Both the position numbers and the translations under genes were made by a program. From NCBI GenBank assembly GCA_021157645.1, contig JAGGWC010000164.1:1-5544 (forward strand): DNA of 5,544 nt, read 5' to 3'. The stretch is from Candidatus Cloacimonadota bacterium (lineage in GTDB: Bacteria > Cloacimonadota > Cloacimonadia > Cloacimonadales > TCS61). This document shows positions 1-5,544 of the stretch, piece after piece. Position 1 is the stretch's first letter, and every line of letters begins with the position of its first letter. The notes beneath the pieces were generated by a model. The model was not told where the DNA came from. It saw only the letters and a program-made list of their open reading frames with translations, and did not search any database.

Positions 1-302
1 CACTGGTAAAGCAGGCTGAATTTAATGAAAAACAGGATTGGATAAAAAAAGCTCAGGAACTTCCTACCACAGAATTGCGAGAAGAAATTAAAGAAATTCG
101 TGAGAATAATAAGAATAAAGATAAAACTATGAGAGATGTCTTTATTGAACAATATATAGAAAGAATGGTGACTTTTTTCAATTGTAACCGCAAAGAGTTG
201 AATTTTAAACTTGCCCTCTATTTTCAGGATGAAAATCTTGAAGAGATGAGAACCGTTGTAAAAGATAAGCGGCGGAAATTTGAAGAGATCAATCAGCTGT
301 AG
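1..302 (+). CDS. C-terminal fragment of an unrecognised charged helical protein (5' end outside window)
   Basis: The reading frame is open from base 3 to the TAG stop at 300-302, giving about 99 residues. It has no in-frame ATG before base 129, so the gene most likely starts upstream of the window. I do not recognise the family. The visible part is rich in Lys, Glu and Asn and looks almost wholly alpha-helical. An amphipathic segment near the start (W-I-K-K-A-Q-E-L-P, then T-E-L-R-E-E-I-K) leads into a charged, possibly coiled-coil stretch, then a more hydrophobic patch around FFNCNRKELNFKLALYFQ, and a basic C-terminus ending INQL. There is no membrane segment and no metal-binding motif. The following gene lies 175 bp downstream on the same strand, which argues against tight coupling. 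The coding call is supported by the open frame with similar base composition to neighbours; the function is unknown. Confidence 0.6.
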   Translation, partial: LVKQAEFNEKQDWIKKAQELPTTELREEIKEIRENNKNKDKTMRDVFIEQYIERMVTFFNCNRKELNFKLALYFQDENLEEMRTVVKDKRRKFEEINQL

Positions 303-477
303 TATAGCATTTCTCCGAGTAATTCTTTAACTGATTTTGAAAGATCGTAAATAGCAAAATAGTATGAGACAATAACTTTTTATTTGACTTCAATTCAACA
401 ACAATAAATTTCAGGAAAGTAATTATCATCAGAAATGATATATTACTTAAAGTACACTAAAATATTAAGGGAATATT

Positions 478-2937
478 ATGGAAAAAAAAAATAAGCAAAA
501 AACAGTAGAGCAAATTGGGATTCTGGAGAAAATATTAGAGGGAAAATACAAACATGTGATTTTTATTGGTTTATTATTCATAATTCTATCGTTATCTTTT
601 TTCAAGATCGCTTTTCAAAATTATGTACCTCCAGCAAGTGATACAAGCCAATGGCGTTCATCAGCACAGGTTCTTATGGAATATAATAAGGATCATAAAG
701 ATCAGGCGATGTGGAATCCGAATGTATTTAGCGGAATGCCATCATATTTGATATCGTTCGGTTCTAAATATCCATTTGTTGGTTATTTATATAAACTCAC
801 AAACAAGGTAATGAACTGGCGAATATTTATGTTATTCATAATGGCATTGGGTGTATATCTGTTTATGATCCATCTTAAGTTCGATCCAATAATCGCCTTT
901 ATAAGTGCAATAGCAATGGCACTTTCGTGTCATTTTCTCGGGCTTATCGAGATCGGGCATAATACTAAATTCAGAGCGATAGTTTATATTCCCTGGATAA
1001 TGTATACAATTCATTATTTAAAACAGCGACGGAGTATATTTGCTTTGGGAGCAACAGCAATAGTTTTAATTATGCAGCTCAGAGCTAATCACCCGCAGAT
1101 ATCCTATTATACTTTTTTAATGATCGGGATTTACTGGATCGCATATTTGATATGGGCAATAAAAGATAAAGAAATAAAATCATATGTGGTATTCTCGGCT
1201 ATGCTTTTACTAGTATTTATTATTGCATTTCTTGCAATTGCACAACCATATTTTTCTACTTATGAATACGGGCATTATACAATTCGAGGTGGCTCAACCG
1301 GATTGAGCACAAGCTATGCGACCAGTTGGTCGTTCCATCCTGCTGAAATGCTCAGTTTTATAATTCCTAATTTCTTTGGTGGAATTTCTCCCGATTACTG
1401 GGGTTGGATGCCGTTTACTCAAACTTCGATGTATATGGGCATTATAGTGTTTGCACTTGCCTTGATCGCTACCTTTTTCAGTAAATCTCGACTTGTAAAA
1501 ACTTTATTAATTGTTTCAATTATAACTTTACTTATATCATTTGGAAGACATTTCCCATTTTTATCAAATTTGCTTCTGAGATATCTCCCGTTCTTCAATA
1601 AATTCAGGGTTCCTGCAACGATTCTTATTTTGTTACAATTCTCAATAGTGATAATGGCTGGATTTGGTTTAAAAACGATCACAAATTGTTTTGTAGAGAA
1701 AAATAGAAAATTGATAAATGCTATAAAAATCATTTTTTTTAGTGTACTAATTATCGGATTTGTATTTGTAGCTTCAGAGGGTATTTTAAAAAAAATGAAT
1801 TTCACAAATGAACAAGAAATCACTAAAATAAAACAACAATATGTCTCTGCTTATGGAAAAACTGAAGGTTTGCAATATGCTTCAAGACATATCGAGAAGA
1901 TTAGAGAGGATCGTCTGGATATGTTGATGAATGACGGTTACATAGCTTTTGCATTACTTATACTTTTTTTTGGAGCAACCTTTGCTTTCGCAAATAAGAA
2001 GATTTCAAAATATCCATATCTTTTTATTGTAGTGGTAATTACTGTCTTTGATCTGATAAATGTAGATCAACGATTTTTAAAGAATCTGCATCCGCAAGAT
2101 AAGATAGAAGAGAATTACAATGCAACTATGTTAGATAATTTTTTACTGGAAGATACTGAAAATTTCCGAATATACCCGCTTGCTAGAGAATTTGGACAGA
2201 ACAGATGGGCATATTTTCACCAAACTATTGGTGGGTATCATGGTGCAAAACTAAAGAGATATCAAGAAATAATTGAGAACTGTCTGAATGCTGAATTTCT
2301 CGATCGGATTCCAATAAATTGGAATATCGTGAATATGCTTAATGCAAAATATGTTATCTTTAATCAGAAACTGCCAATAGATAATTTGGAATATGCATAT
2401 TATGACAGGAAATTAAAGCAAACAGTTTATTTGAATAAAACATATCTGCCACGAGCCTGGTTTGTTAAAAACACTGAATACATAGAAGATAATAAGGCAA
2501 TATGGAGAGAGTTGAACAATCCTGAATTTTCACCAGCTGAAACTGCTATTGTAGAAAAAATAGTTCCCACAACTTATGCTCCAATTGAATCTTCTGTTAC
2601 TCCGGCAGGATTTGGTCTTCATGACTTAAAATTCAATATAGTTACAGATACAACATCGTTCTTAACTGTAAGTGAGATTTATTATCCTGCAGGCTGGAAA
2701 GCTTATATTGATGGAAAGGAAACTGAAATATTTGCTACTAACTACATTCTACGTGGAATTGTTGTTCCCAAAGGTGAACACATAGTAGAAATGAGATTTG
2801 AATCAAATACTTATTTATTGAGTTTAAAACTCAGTTTTATTGGTTTGATCTTAACAATATTGATTTTCCTAATCGGCCTTTATATTTATATTCGCTCTAA
2901 TTTTCAGGGAAAAATTGTTTATGTCCTCAAAGAATAA
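478..2937 (+). CDS. YfhO-family multi-spanning membrane protein (GT-C-like, putative polyprenyl-sugar glycosyltransferase)
   Basis: This 819-residue inner-membrane protein has the YfhO family layout. A short Lys-rich cytoplasmic tail precedes the first membrane helix (about 27-46). A periplasmic loop then carries D55-T-x-Q-W, the WNP motif (79-81) and GMPSY (86-90). About a dozen further hydrophobic helices run to about residue 530. A soluble domain of roughly 250 residues follows, and a last helix lies at about 781-804. The soluble domain ends in the characteristic YYPAGWKAYIDGKE block (735-748), then NYILRG and a VPKGEH beta-hairpin. Firmicute YfhO relatives are GT-C glycosyltransferases that decorate lipoteichoic acid from a lipid-linked sugar. 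D55 in the first loop would fit a GT-C catalytic or binding acid, by inference. The substrate here is unknown, and lipoteichoic acid is unlikely if the host is Gram-negative. The ATG start is supported by AAGGGA at 467-472, five bases upstream. The 3' end overlaps the next gene by 17 bp. A run of ten A's directly follows the start codon and first G. Confidence 0.88.
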   Translation: MEKKNKQKTVEQIGILEKILEGKYKHVIFIGLLFIILSLSFFKIAFQNYVPPASDTSQWRSSAQVLMEYNKDHKDQAMWNPNVFSGMPSYLISFGSKYPFVGYLYKLTNKVMNWRIFMLFIMALGVYLFMIHLKFDPIIAFISAIAMALSCHFLGLIEIGHNTKFRAIVYIPWIMYTIHYLKQRRSIFALGATAIVLIMQLRANHPQISYYTFLMIGIYWIAYLIWAIKDKEIKSYVVFSAMLLLVFIIAFLAIAQPYFSTYEYGHYTIRGGSTGLSTSYATSWSFHPAEMLSFIIPNFFGGISPDYWGWMPFTQTSMYMGIIVFALALIATFFSKSRLVKTLLIVSIITLLISFGRHFPFLSNLLLRYLPFFNKFRVPATILILLQFSIVIMAGFGLKTITNCFVEKNRKLINAIKIIFFSVLIIGFVFVASEGILKKMNFTNEQEITKIKQQYVSAYGKTEGLQYASRHIEKIREDRLDMLMNDGYIAFALLILFFGATFAFANKKISKYPYLFIVVVITVFDLINVDQRFLKNLHPQDKIEENYNATMLDNFLLEDTENFRIYPLAREFGQNRWAYFHQTIGGYHGAKLKRYQEIIENCLNAEFLDRIPINWNIVNMLNAKYVIFNQKLPIDNLEYAYYDRKLKQTVYLNKTYLPRAWFVKNTEYIEDNKAIWRELNNPEFSPAETAIVEKIVPTTYAPIESSVTPAGFGLHDLKFNIVTDTTSFLTVSEIYYPAGWKAYIDGKETEIFATNYILRGIVVPKGEHIVEMRFESNTYLLSLKLSFIGLILTILIFLIGLYIYIRSNFQGKIVYVLKE
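2906..2910 (+). promoter_or_regulatory. Ribosome-binding site for the rsmI-like gene, inside the yfhO-like gene
   Basis: AGGGA lies 10 bases before the ATG at 2921 and only 4 bases before an in-frame TTG at 2915. The ATG is preferred because it is the standard start codon and gives the N-terminus MSSKNKLYVV, with the conserved LYVV strand close to the start as in RsmI proteins. The site is embedded in the last codons of the preceding gene, so translation is probably coupled. Confidence 0.5.
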
Positions 2938-3628
2938 ATTGTATGTCGTTGCCACGCATATTGGCAATCCTGACGATATAACTTTGAGAGCTCTCAAGGT
3001 TCTTAAAGAAGTTGATTTTGTAATCTGTGAGGAATTTAAAATAGGAAGCAGACTGCTGAAGAATTATAACATTAAAAAACCATTAGAGCTTTTGAATGAA
3101 CACAACGAAATTGAACAAACTCAAGTAATTCTTGATAGACTGATTATGAATGGCGAAACTGCTGCAATGATCAGCGATGCAGGCACACCACTTTTTGCAG
3201 ATCCTGGTAATAATCTGGTTTGGTACTGCCATCAAAGTGGTCTTGATGTAGTCCCACTTCCCGGGGCATCATCTATTATGGCAGCATTAATGGTTAGTGG
3301 ACTTAAACTTGAGCAATTTTTGTATTACGGTTTTCTGCCTGCTAACAAAGATGAACGCAAACGTGCGATTAAACGTCTTCCAAATAATTATGATCTGATC
3401 TTTTTGGAAACCCCTTACCGGCTCAAGCAACTTTTAGCTGACATGAAAAAGATTCTGGGGGAGAACAGACAGGCAATAATTGCTTACAAACTTACACAAC
3501 CGACTGAAAAAATATTTTGGGGAAATTTGCAAGAGCTTACCACCATGACACATGATCTTCCAAAAGGTGAATTTGTTTTTATTCTAAGAAAAATTGAGAT
3601 AAATAAAGGTAGAAAATATGCGAGATAA
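2921..3628 (+). CDS. rsmI: RsmI-like 16S rRNA (cytidine-2'-O)-methyltransferase, divergent and short
   Basis: This 235-residue protein belongs to the tetrapyrrole methylase (SAM-dependent) superfamily. RsmI methylates the ribose 2'-OH of C1402 in the decoding centre of 16S rRNA, in the cytoplasm. Family motifs appear in order: LYVVATHIGNPDDIT (7-21; usual form TPIGNLxDIT), NEHNE (59-63), SDAGTP (85-90), DPG (94-96), VPLPGASS (111-118), GFLP (137-140), LETPYRL (162-168; usually ESPHRL) and KGEFVFIL (215-222). Several hallmark positions differ. The usual EDTR is EEFK at 37-40, and the usual ELTK is KLTQ at 190-193. The protein stops after the methylase core, so the roughly 50-residue C-terminal domain of E. 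coli RsmI (286 residues) is absent. It starts within the yfhO-like gene (17-bp overlap) and its end overlaps the lipid kinase start by 11 bp. Superfamily assignment is secure. Activity at C1402 is probable but less certain given the changed motifs; a paralogous methylase with another substrate is the alternative. Confidence 0.85.
   Translation: MSSKNKLYVVATHIGNPDDITLRALKVLKEVDFVICEEFKIGSRLLKNYNIKKPLELLNEHNEIEQTQVILDRLIMNGETAAMISDAGTPLFADPGNNLVWYCHQSGLDVVPLPGASSIMAALMVSGLKLEQFLYYGFLPANKDERKRAIKRLPNNYDLIFLETPYRLKQLLADMKKILGENRQAIIAYKLTQPTEKIFWGNLQELTTMTHDLPKGEFVFILRKIEINKGRKYAR
3605..3609 (+). promoter_or_regulatory. Ribosome-binding site for the lipid kinase gene, inside the rsmI-like gene
   Basis: AAAGG sits 8 bases upstream of the ATG at 3618, within the last codons of the rsmI-like gene. 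It supports ATG 3618 as the true start and hence the 11-bp overlap between the two genes. Confidence 0.55.
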
Positions 3629-4514
3629 AAAATGGTTCTTTATTGTTAACTCAACTGCCGGAAGAGGAAAAACCGGTAAGAAAATTAGCAAATTAGTTAC
3701 ATCATTAAATGAACATAAAATCGATTTTGAAATAGAATTAACAAAAGCACCACAACATGCAACTCAACTTGCAAAAGATGCTATAAAAAAAGGATTTCAT
3801 AACATCATTTCTGTTGGTGGAGACGGAACCTTGAATGAAGTTGTTAATGGAGTTATGCTCTCTGGAAAATCGGAAGAAATTAATGTGGGGATCATTCCGG
3901 AAGGCGGAGGGAACGATTTCGCAACAGGTTTCAATTTATCTTCTAAAATAGATAAAGCTGTAGAAATTTTACAGAAATTAAACATAAGAAAAATTGATGT
4001 AGGCAAAATTGAAGATAGGTATTTCATCAATGCTTTGGGTATTGGTTTTGATGCCAGAGCTGCTCAAATTTCGAATAAGATCAAATATCTGAACGGTATG
4101 CCAAGATATCTTCTTGCTGTAATAAAAGCTCTAGTTTCCCTAAAACCGTTTGAAGCTGAAGTCAAATTAGATGACTATACTTATAATTCACCTTTCCTGC
4201 TAATTGCTATTGGGAATGGAAAATATACCGGAGGTGGATTTCTTTTAACACCGGAAGCATTAATAGACGATGGATTTCTGGATATTTGTTTCATTAAAAC
4301 GATCACACGTAGAAGAATTTTATCTTTGCTCCCATCCGCTATTAAAGGTAAACATTTAAAAGAACCGGAAGTAGATCTTAAGCAGAGCAAAACCATCGAA
4401 GTAATTACCAAAAGCCCATTACCTTTTTATACTGATGGTGAGCTTCCCAAACTAAAAAACCCGCTTCACTTTAGAATTGAGCTATTACCCAAGAAAATAA
4501 ATTTAATTTGCTAG
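3618..4514 (+). CDS. Diacylglycerol kinase-like lipid kinase (DagK/YegS/LCB5 family)
   Basis: This 298-residue soluble enzyme, peripheral to the membrane, is predicted to transfer the ATP gamma-phosphate to a lipid hydroxyl such as diacylglycerol. The length is typical of the family. The N-terminal nucleotide-binding domain opens with FFIVNSTAGRGK (7-18, the NPxxG-like loop). It carries SVGGDGTLNEVVNG (65-78), the family's nucleotide-binding signature, then IPEGGGNDFA (93-102), where most relatives have P-x-G-T-x-N-D-F, so the usual Thr is Gly97. The C-terminal beta-sandwich domain starts around FINALGIGFDA (136-146). It includes GNGKYTGGGF (199-208), TPEALIDDG (211-219), typical of the metal/lipid-site region, and YTDGE (271-275), whose Asp matches the proposed general base of soluble DgkB-type kinases. 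It is third in the overlapping gene cluster and ends five bases before the palindrome array. The family call is firm; the lipid substrate (diacylglycerol, undecaprenol or a sphingoid-like lipid) cannot be read from the sequence. Confidence 0.9.
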   Translation: MRDKKWFFIVNSTAGRGKTGKKISKLVTSLNEHKIDFEIELTKAPQHATQLAKDAIKKGFHNIISVGGDGTLNEVVNGVMLSGKSEEINVGIIPEGGGNDFATGFNLSSKIDKAVEILQKLNIRKIDVGKIEDRYFINALGIGFDARAAQISNKIKYLNGMPRYLLAVIKALVSLKPFEAEVKLDDYTYNSPFLLIAIGNGKYTGGGFLLTPEALIDDGFLDICFIKTITRRRILSLLPSAIKGKHLKEPEVDLKQSKTIEVITKSPLPFYTDGELPKLKNPLHFRIELLPKKINLIC

Positions 4515-4519
4515 AATGC

Positions 4520-4568
4520 CCTTCCGAAGCCGATCTTCCATTTTTTCTTATGGAAAGGATTCGGAAGG
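4520..4568 (+). repeat. Hairpin 1 of the array, just after the lipid kinase stop codon
   Basis: Outer arms CCTTCCGAA (4520-4528) and TTCGGAAGG (4560-4568) pair over 9 bp. An inner stem TTCCAT (4536-4541)/ATGGAA (4550-4555) closes the 8-base loop TTTTTCTT. Two more pairs, 4534-4559 and 4535-4558, link the stems with small bulges, for about 17 bp in all. It begins six bases past the stop codon of the preceding gene, where it could protect the 3' end of the operon mRNA from exonucleases. It is not followed by a T run, so it does not look like an intrinsic terminator. Confidence 0.7.
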
Positions 4569-4599
4569 TTAGGATTTCAAGTTTCTATATGAGTTTAAA

Positions 4600-4649
4600 T
4601 TTTCCGAATCTTAGTTGAGATAATTTCTTTGAAAGAAAGCTTCGGAAAA
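4600..4649 (+). repeat. Hairpin 2 of the array, in the presumed rarA leader
   Basis: Arms TTTTCCGAA (4600-4608) and TTCGGAAAA (4641-4649) pair over 9 bp and enclose a small hairpin TTTCTT (4624-4629)/AAGAAA (4633-4638) with a 3-base loop. The right arm ends 11 bases before the rarA Shine-Dalgarno sequence, so folding could influence ribosome access. No T run follows. Confidence 0.65.
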
Positions 4650-4659
4650 ATCGGAAAAA
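4642..4659 (+). repeat. Tandem duplication of TCGGAAAAA beside the rarA ribosome-binding site
   Basis: Two exact, abutting copies of the 9-mer TCGGAAAAA lie at 4642-4650 and 4651-4659. The first is part of palindrome arm 4. The second gives a fifth, partial arm that could also pair with the TTTTCCGA arm at 4600-4607, moving the hairpin right up to the Shine-Dalgarno sequence. Confidence 0.7.
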
Positions 4660-4660
4660 A

Positions 4661-4666
4661 AAGGAG
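4661..4666 (+). promoter_or_regulatory. Strong ribosome-binding site of rarA
   Basis: AAGGAG, the best Shine-Dalgarno match in the window, sits four bases before ATG 4671 and fixes the rarA start. It directly follows an A-rich run and the duplicated TCGGAAAAA arm. Confidence 0.8.
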
Positions 4667-4670
4667 CAAT

Positions 4671-5544
4671 ATGTCTGACCAAATATCATTATTTTCAGAA
4701 GAGAAAACACCAACCAATATTCCGTTAGCAGAAAAAATACGTCCTTCTAAAATTGAAGAAATAATAGGTCAGCATGAGATCATGAAGGATGGATCTCAAT
4801 TACGGAATATGATCGAGAACGATAATTATAGCTCTTTTATTTTATGGGGTCCTCCCGGAACCGGTAAAACAACTATCGCTCGCTTGATCGAGAAAAAAAC
4901 AAAATCCAAATTCATCTCTTTCAGTGCTGTGTTATCCAGTATTAAAGATGTTAAACTCGTTATGAGAGAAGCAGAATTCACACTCAAAACAAAGAATAAA
5001 AGTACAATTTTATTCATCGATGAGATCCATAGATTCAATAAGTCCCAGCAAGATGCATTTCTCCATTATTTAGAATCTGGTGCAGTTATTTTAATTGGAG
5101 CTACAACGGAAAATCCATCTTTTGAAGTTATTCCGGCATTGCTTTCCCGTTGCAATGTTTTTGTATTAAATCAACTTTCTGATGAAGATATTAGTAAAAT
5201 TATTGAACGTGCAATGGAAGAAATAAATATAGAAGTAGAATTTGGAGAAAATTGTATTCCTTATATTGCAGAACTTTGCGGAGGTGATGCACGTAAAGCA
5301 TTGAATTATCTGGAAAGCATTATTAAGAATTCAAAAGGCAAAAAGAAGATCGATGTTGAATTTATTTCTAATATACTCAGCCGAAAAGCAATGTTCTACG
5401 ATAAAGATCGCGAGGAACATTATAATGTAATTTCAGCATTGCATAAATCGTTGAGAGGAAGCGATCCTCAAGCTGGATTATACTGGCTTGCTCGAATGCT
5501 TGAGGCGGGAGAAGATCCGCTTTATGTAGCTCGCCGTTTGGTGC
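4671..5544 (+). CDS. rarA: Replication-associated recombination protein A (RarA/MgsA), 3' end outside window
   Basis: RarA (MgsA; eukaryotic WRNIP1) is a clamp-loader-like AAA+ ATPase that acts at stalled replication forks. The frame runs open for 291 codons to the window edge, against about 447 in E. coli, so roughly the last third is missing. Visible motifs in order are: PLAEKIRP (18-25); IIGQHEI (31-37); Walker A GPPGTGKTT (60-68); Walker B LFIDEIHRFNKSQQDAF (114-130), nearly identical to E. coli; sensor 1 GATTENPSFEV (143-153); the arginine finger R160 in LLSRC; GGDARKALNYLE (204-215), the sensor 2/lid region; and the start of the MgsA C-terminal domain with SALHKSLRGSDPQAGLYWLARM (255-276) and DPLYVARRLV (282-291). 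The N-terminus MSDQISLFSE contains QISLF (4-8), a match to the sliding-clamp-binding consensus QLxLF. A strong AAGGAG supports the start. It lies 156 bp after the lipid kinase, with the palindrome array between, so it may be transcribed by read-through or from an unseen promoter. Confidence 0.95.
   Translation, partial: MSDQISLFSEEKTPTNIPLAEKIRPSKIEEIIGQHEIMKDGSQLRNMIENDNYSSFILWGPPGTGKTTIARLIEKKTKSKFISFSAVLSSIKDVKLVMREAEFTLKTKNKSTILFIDEIHRFNKSQQDAFLHYLESGAVILIGATTENPSFEVIPALLSRCNVFVLNQLSDEDISKIIERAMEEINIEVEFGENCIPYIAELCGGDARKALNYLESIIKNSKGKKKIDVEFISNILSRKAMFYDKDREEHYNVISALHKSLRGSDPQAGLYWLARMLEAGEDPLYVARRLV

Larger units (their letters stand above)
4520..4649 (+). repeat. Four-arm palindrome array (TTCCGAA/TTCGGAA core) filling the gap before rarA
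   Basis: Four copies of a 7-base core alternate in orientation: TTCCGAA at 4522-4528, TTCGGAA at 4560-4566, TTCCGAA at 4602-4608 and TTCGGAA at 4641-4647. Flanking bases extend every pairing to a perfect 9 bp. Arms 1:2 give CCTTCCGAA/TTCGGAAGG, arms 3:4 give TTTTCCGAA/TTCGGAAAA, arms 1:4 give TTCCGAAGC/GCTTCGGAA, and arms 2:3 give GATTCGGAA/TTCCGAATC. Two small extra hairpins (4536-4555 and 4624-4638) fit either fold. The array could be a BIME-like paired repetitive palindrome, an RNA structure in the rarA leader, or a cluster of protein sites. The repeats are directly visible; the role is unknown. Confidence 0.8.

Noticed and set aside
317..345. TCTTT/AAAGA inverted repeat after the first gene as a terminator.
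   Set aside because: It is only 5 AT-rich pairs with an 11-base loop and no T run, too weak to support.
384..410. Possible promoter before the yfhO-like gene: TTGACT at 384-389 with TAAATT at 405-410.
   Set aside because: The spacer is only 15 bases and the -10 match is 4 of 6, in very AT-rich DNA where such matches occur by chance. No Bacteroidetes-type TAnnTTTG element was seen either.
444..454. Short near-palindrome TACTT-A-AAGTA upstream of the yfhO-like gene as an operator.
   Set aside because: Five-base arms in AT-rich sequence are expected by chance and no second copy is present.
1419..1823. Antisense reading frame of 134 codons inside the yfhO-like gene; similar shorter antisense frames lie at 832-1014, 3797-4030, 4181-4411 and 4826-5038.
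   Set aside because: Each lies entirely opposite a well-supported gene, shows no family motif and has no independent coding evidence.
2915..2920. TTG at 2915 as the start of the rsmI-like gene.
   Set aside because: ATG at 2921 is in the same frame and is a standard start. The TTG would sit only 4 bases from the AGGGA site and add just two residues.
4520..4568. Hairpin 1 as a Rho-independent terminator for the three-gene operon.
   Set aside because: The 3' arm is followed by GGTTAGGATTTC, with no T run, and the opposite strand has none adjacent either. The stem is also part of a larger array.
4586..4620. TATATG (4586-4591) or TTGAGA (4615-4620) as promoter elements for rarA.
   Set aside because: Neither has a partner element at suitable spacing, and both fall inside the palindrome array.
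4520..4649. Palindrome array as a CRISPR array.
   Set aside because: The repeats are short, alternate in orientation and have no constant spacers or nearby cas genes.

Overview
The window is AT-rich bacterial DNA with every recognisable gene on the + strand. It starts inside one gene and ends inside another. Codon use is ordinary (standard code, no UGA reassignment) and Shine-Dalgarno sites of the AAGGAG type precede the genes. An 819-residue YfhO-family membrane protein and a GNPDDIT/CEEFK-type RsmI relative suggest a Gram-negative lineage of the FCB group, possibly Cloacimonadota or a neighbouring phylum. That placement is an impression from protein features, not a search result, and is held loosely.

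Layout: (1) bases 1-302 hold the C-terminal ~99 codons of an unrecognised charged, helical protein. (2) Bases 303-477 are a gap with no convincing promoter or terminator. (3) Bases 478-4514 hold three tightly packed genes: a YfhO-like multi-spanning membrane protein, an RsmI-like 16S rRNA 2'-O-ribose methyltransferase, and a DagK/YegS/LCB5-type lipid kinase. They overlap by 17 and 11 bp, so they are almost certainly one transcript with translational coupling. (4) The 156-bp gap at 4515-4670 is filled by an array of four arms with a TTCCGAA/TTCGGAA core. (5) From 4671 to the window end runs the first 291 codons of rarA (mgsA), a clamp-loader-like AAA+ ATPase of replication-fork maintenance.

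The three-gene operon mixes envelope functions (YfhO, lipid kinase) with ribosome modification (RsmI). YfhO relatives are GT-C-like enzymes that in Firmicutes act with polyprenyl-phosphate sugars. The lipid kinase would phosphorylate a diacylglycerol-like or related lipid at the inner membrane. A joint role in envelope lipid or glycan metabolism is possible but is inference; the housekeeping genes may simply be packed together.

The most unusual non-coding feature is the palindrome array before rarA. Its four arms can pair as two tandem hairpins (1:2 and 3:4) or as a nested cloverleaf (1:4 and 2:3). All four pairings give perfect 9-bp stems because the bases flanking the shared 7-bp core also match in each case. 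A tandem 9-nt duplication puts a fifth partial arm directly against the rarA ribosome-binding site. No CRISPR array, insertion sequence, tRNA, rRNA or obvious new multi-gene system was found.
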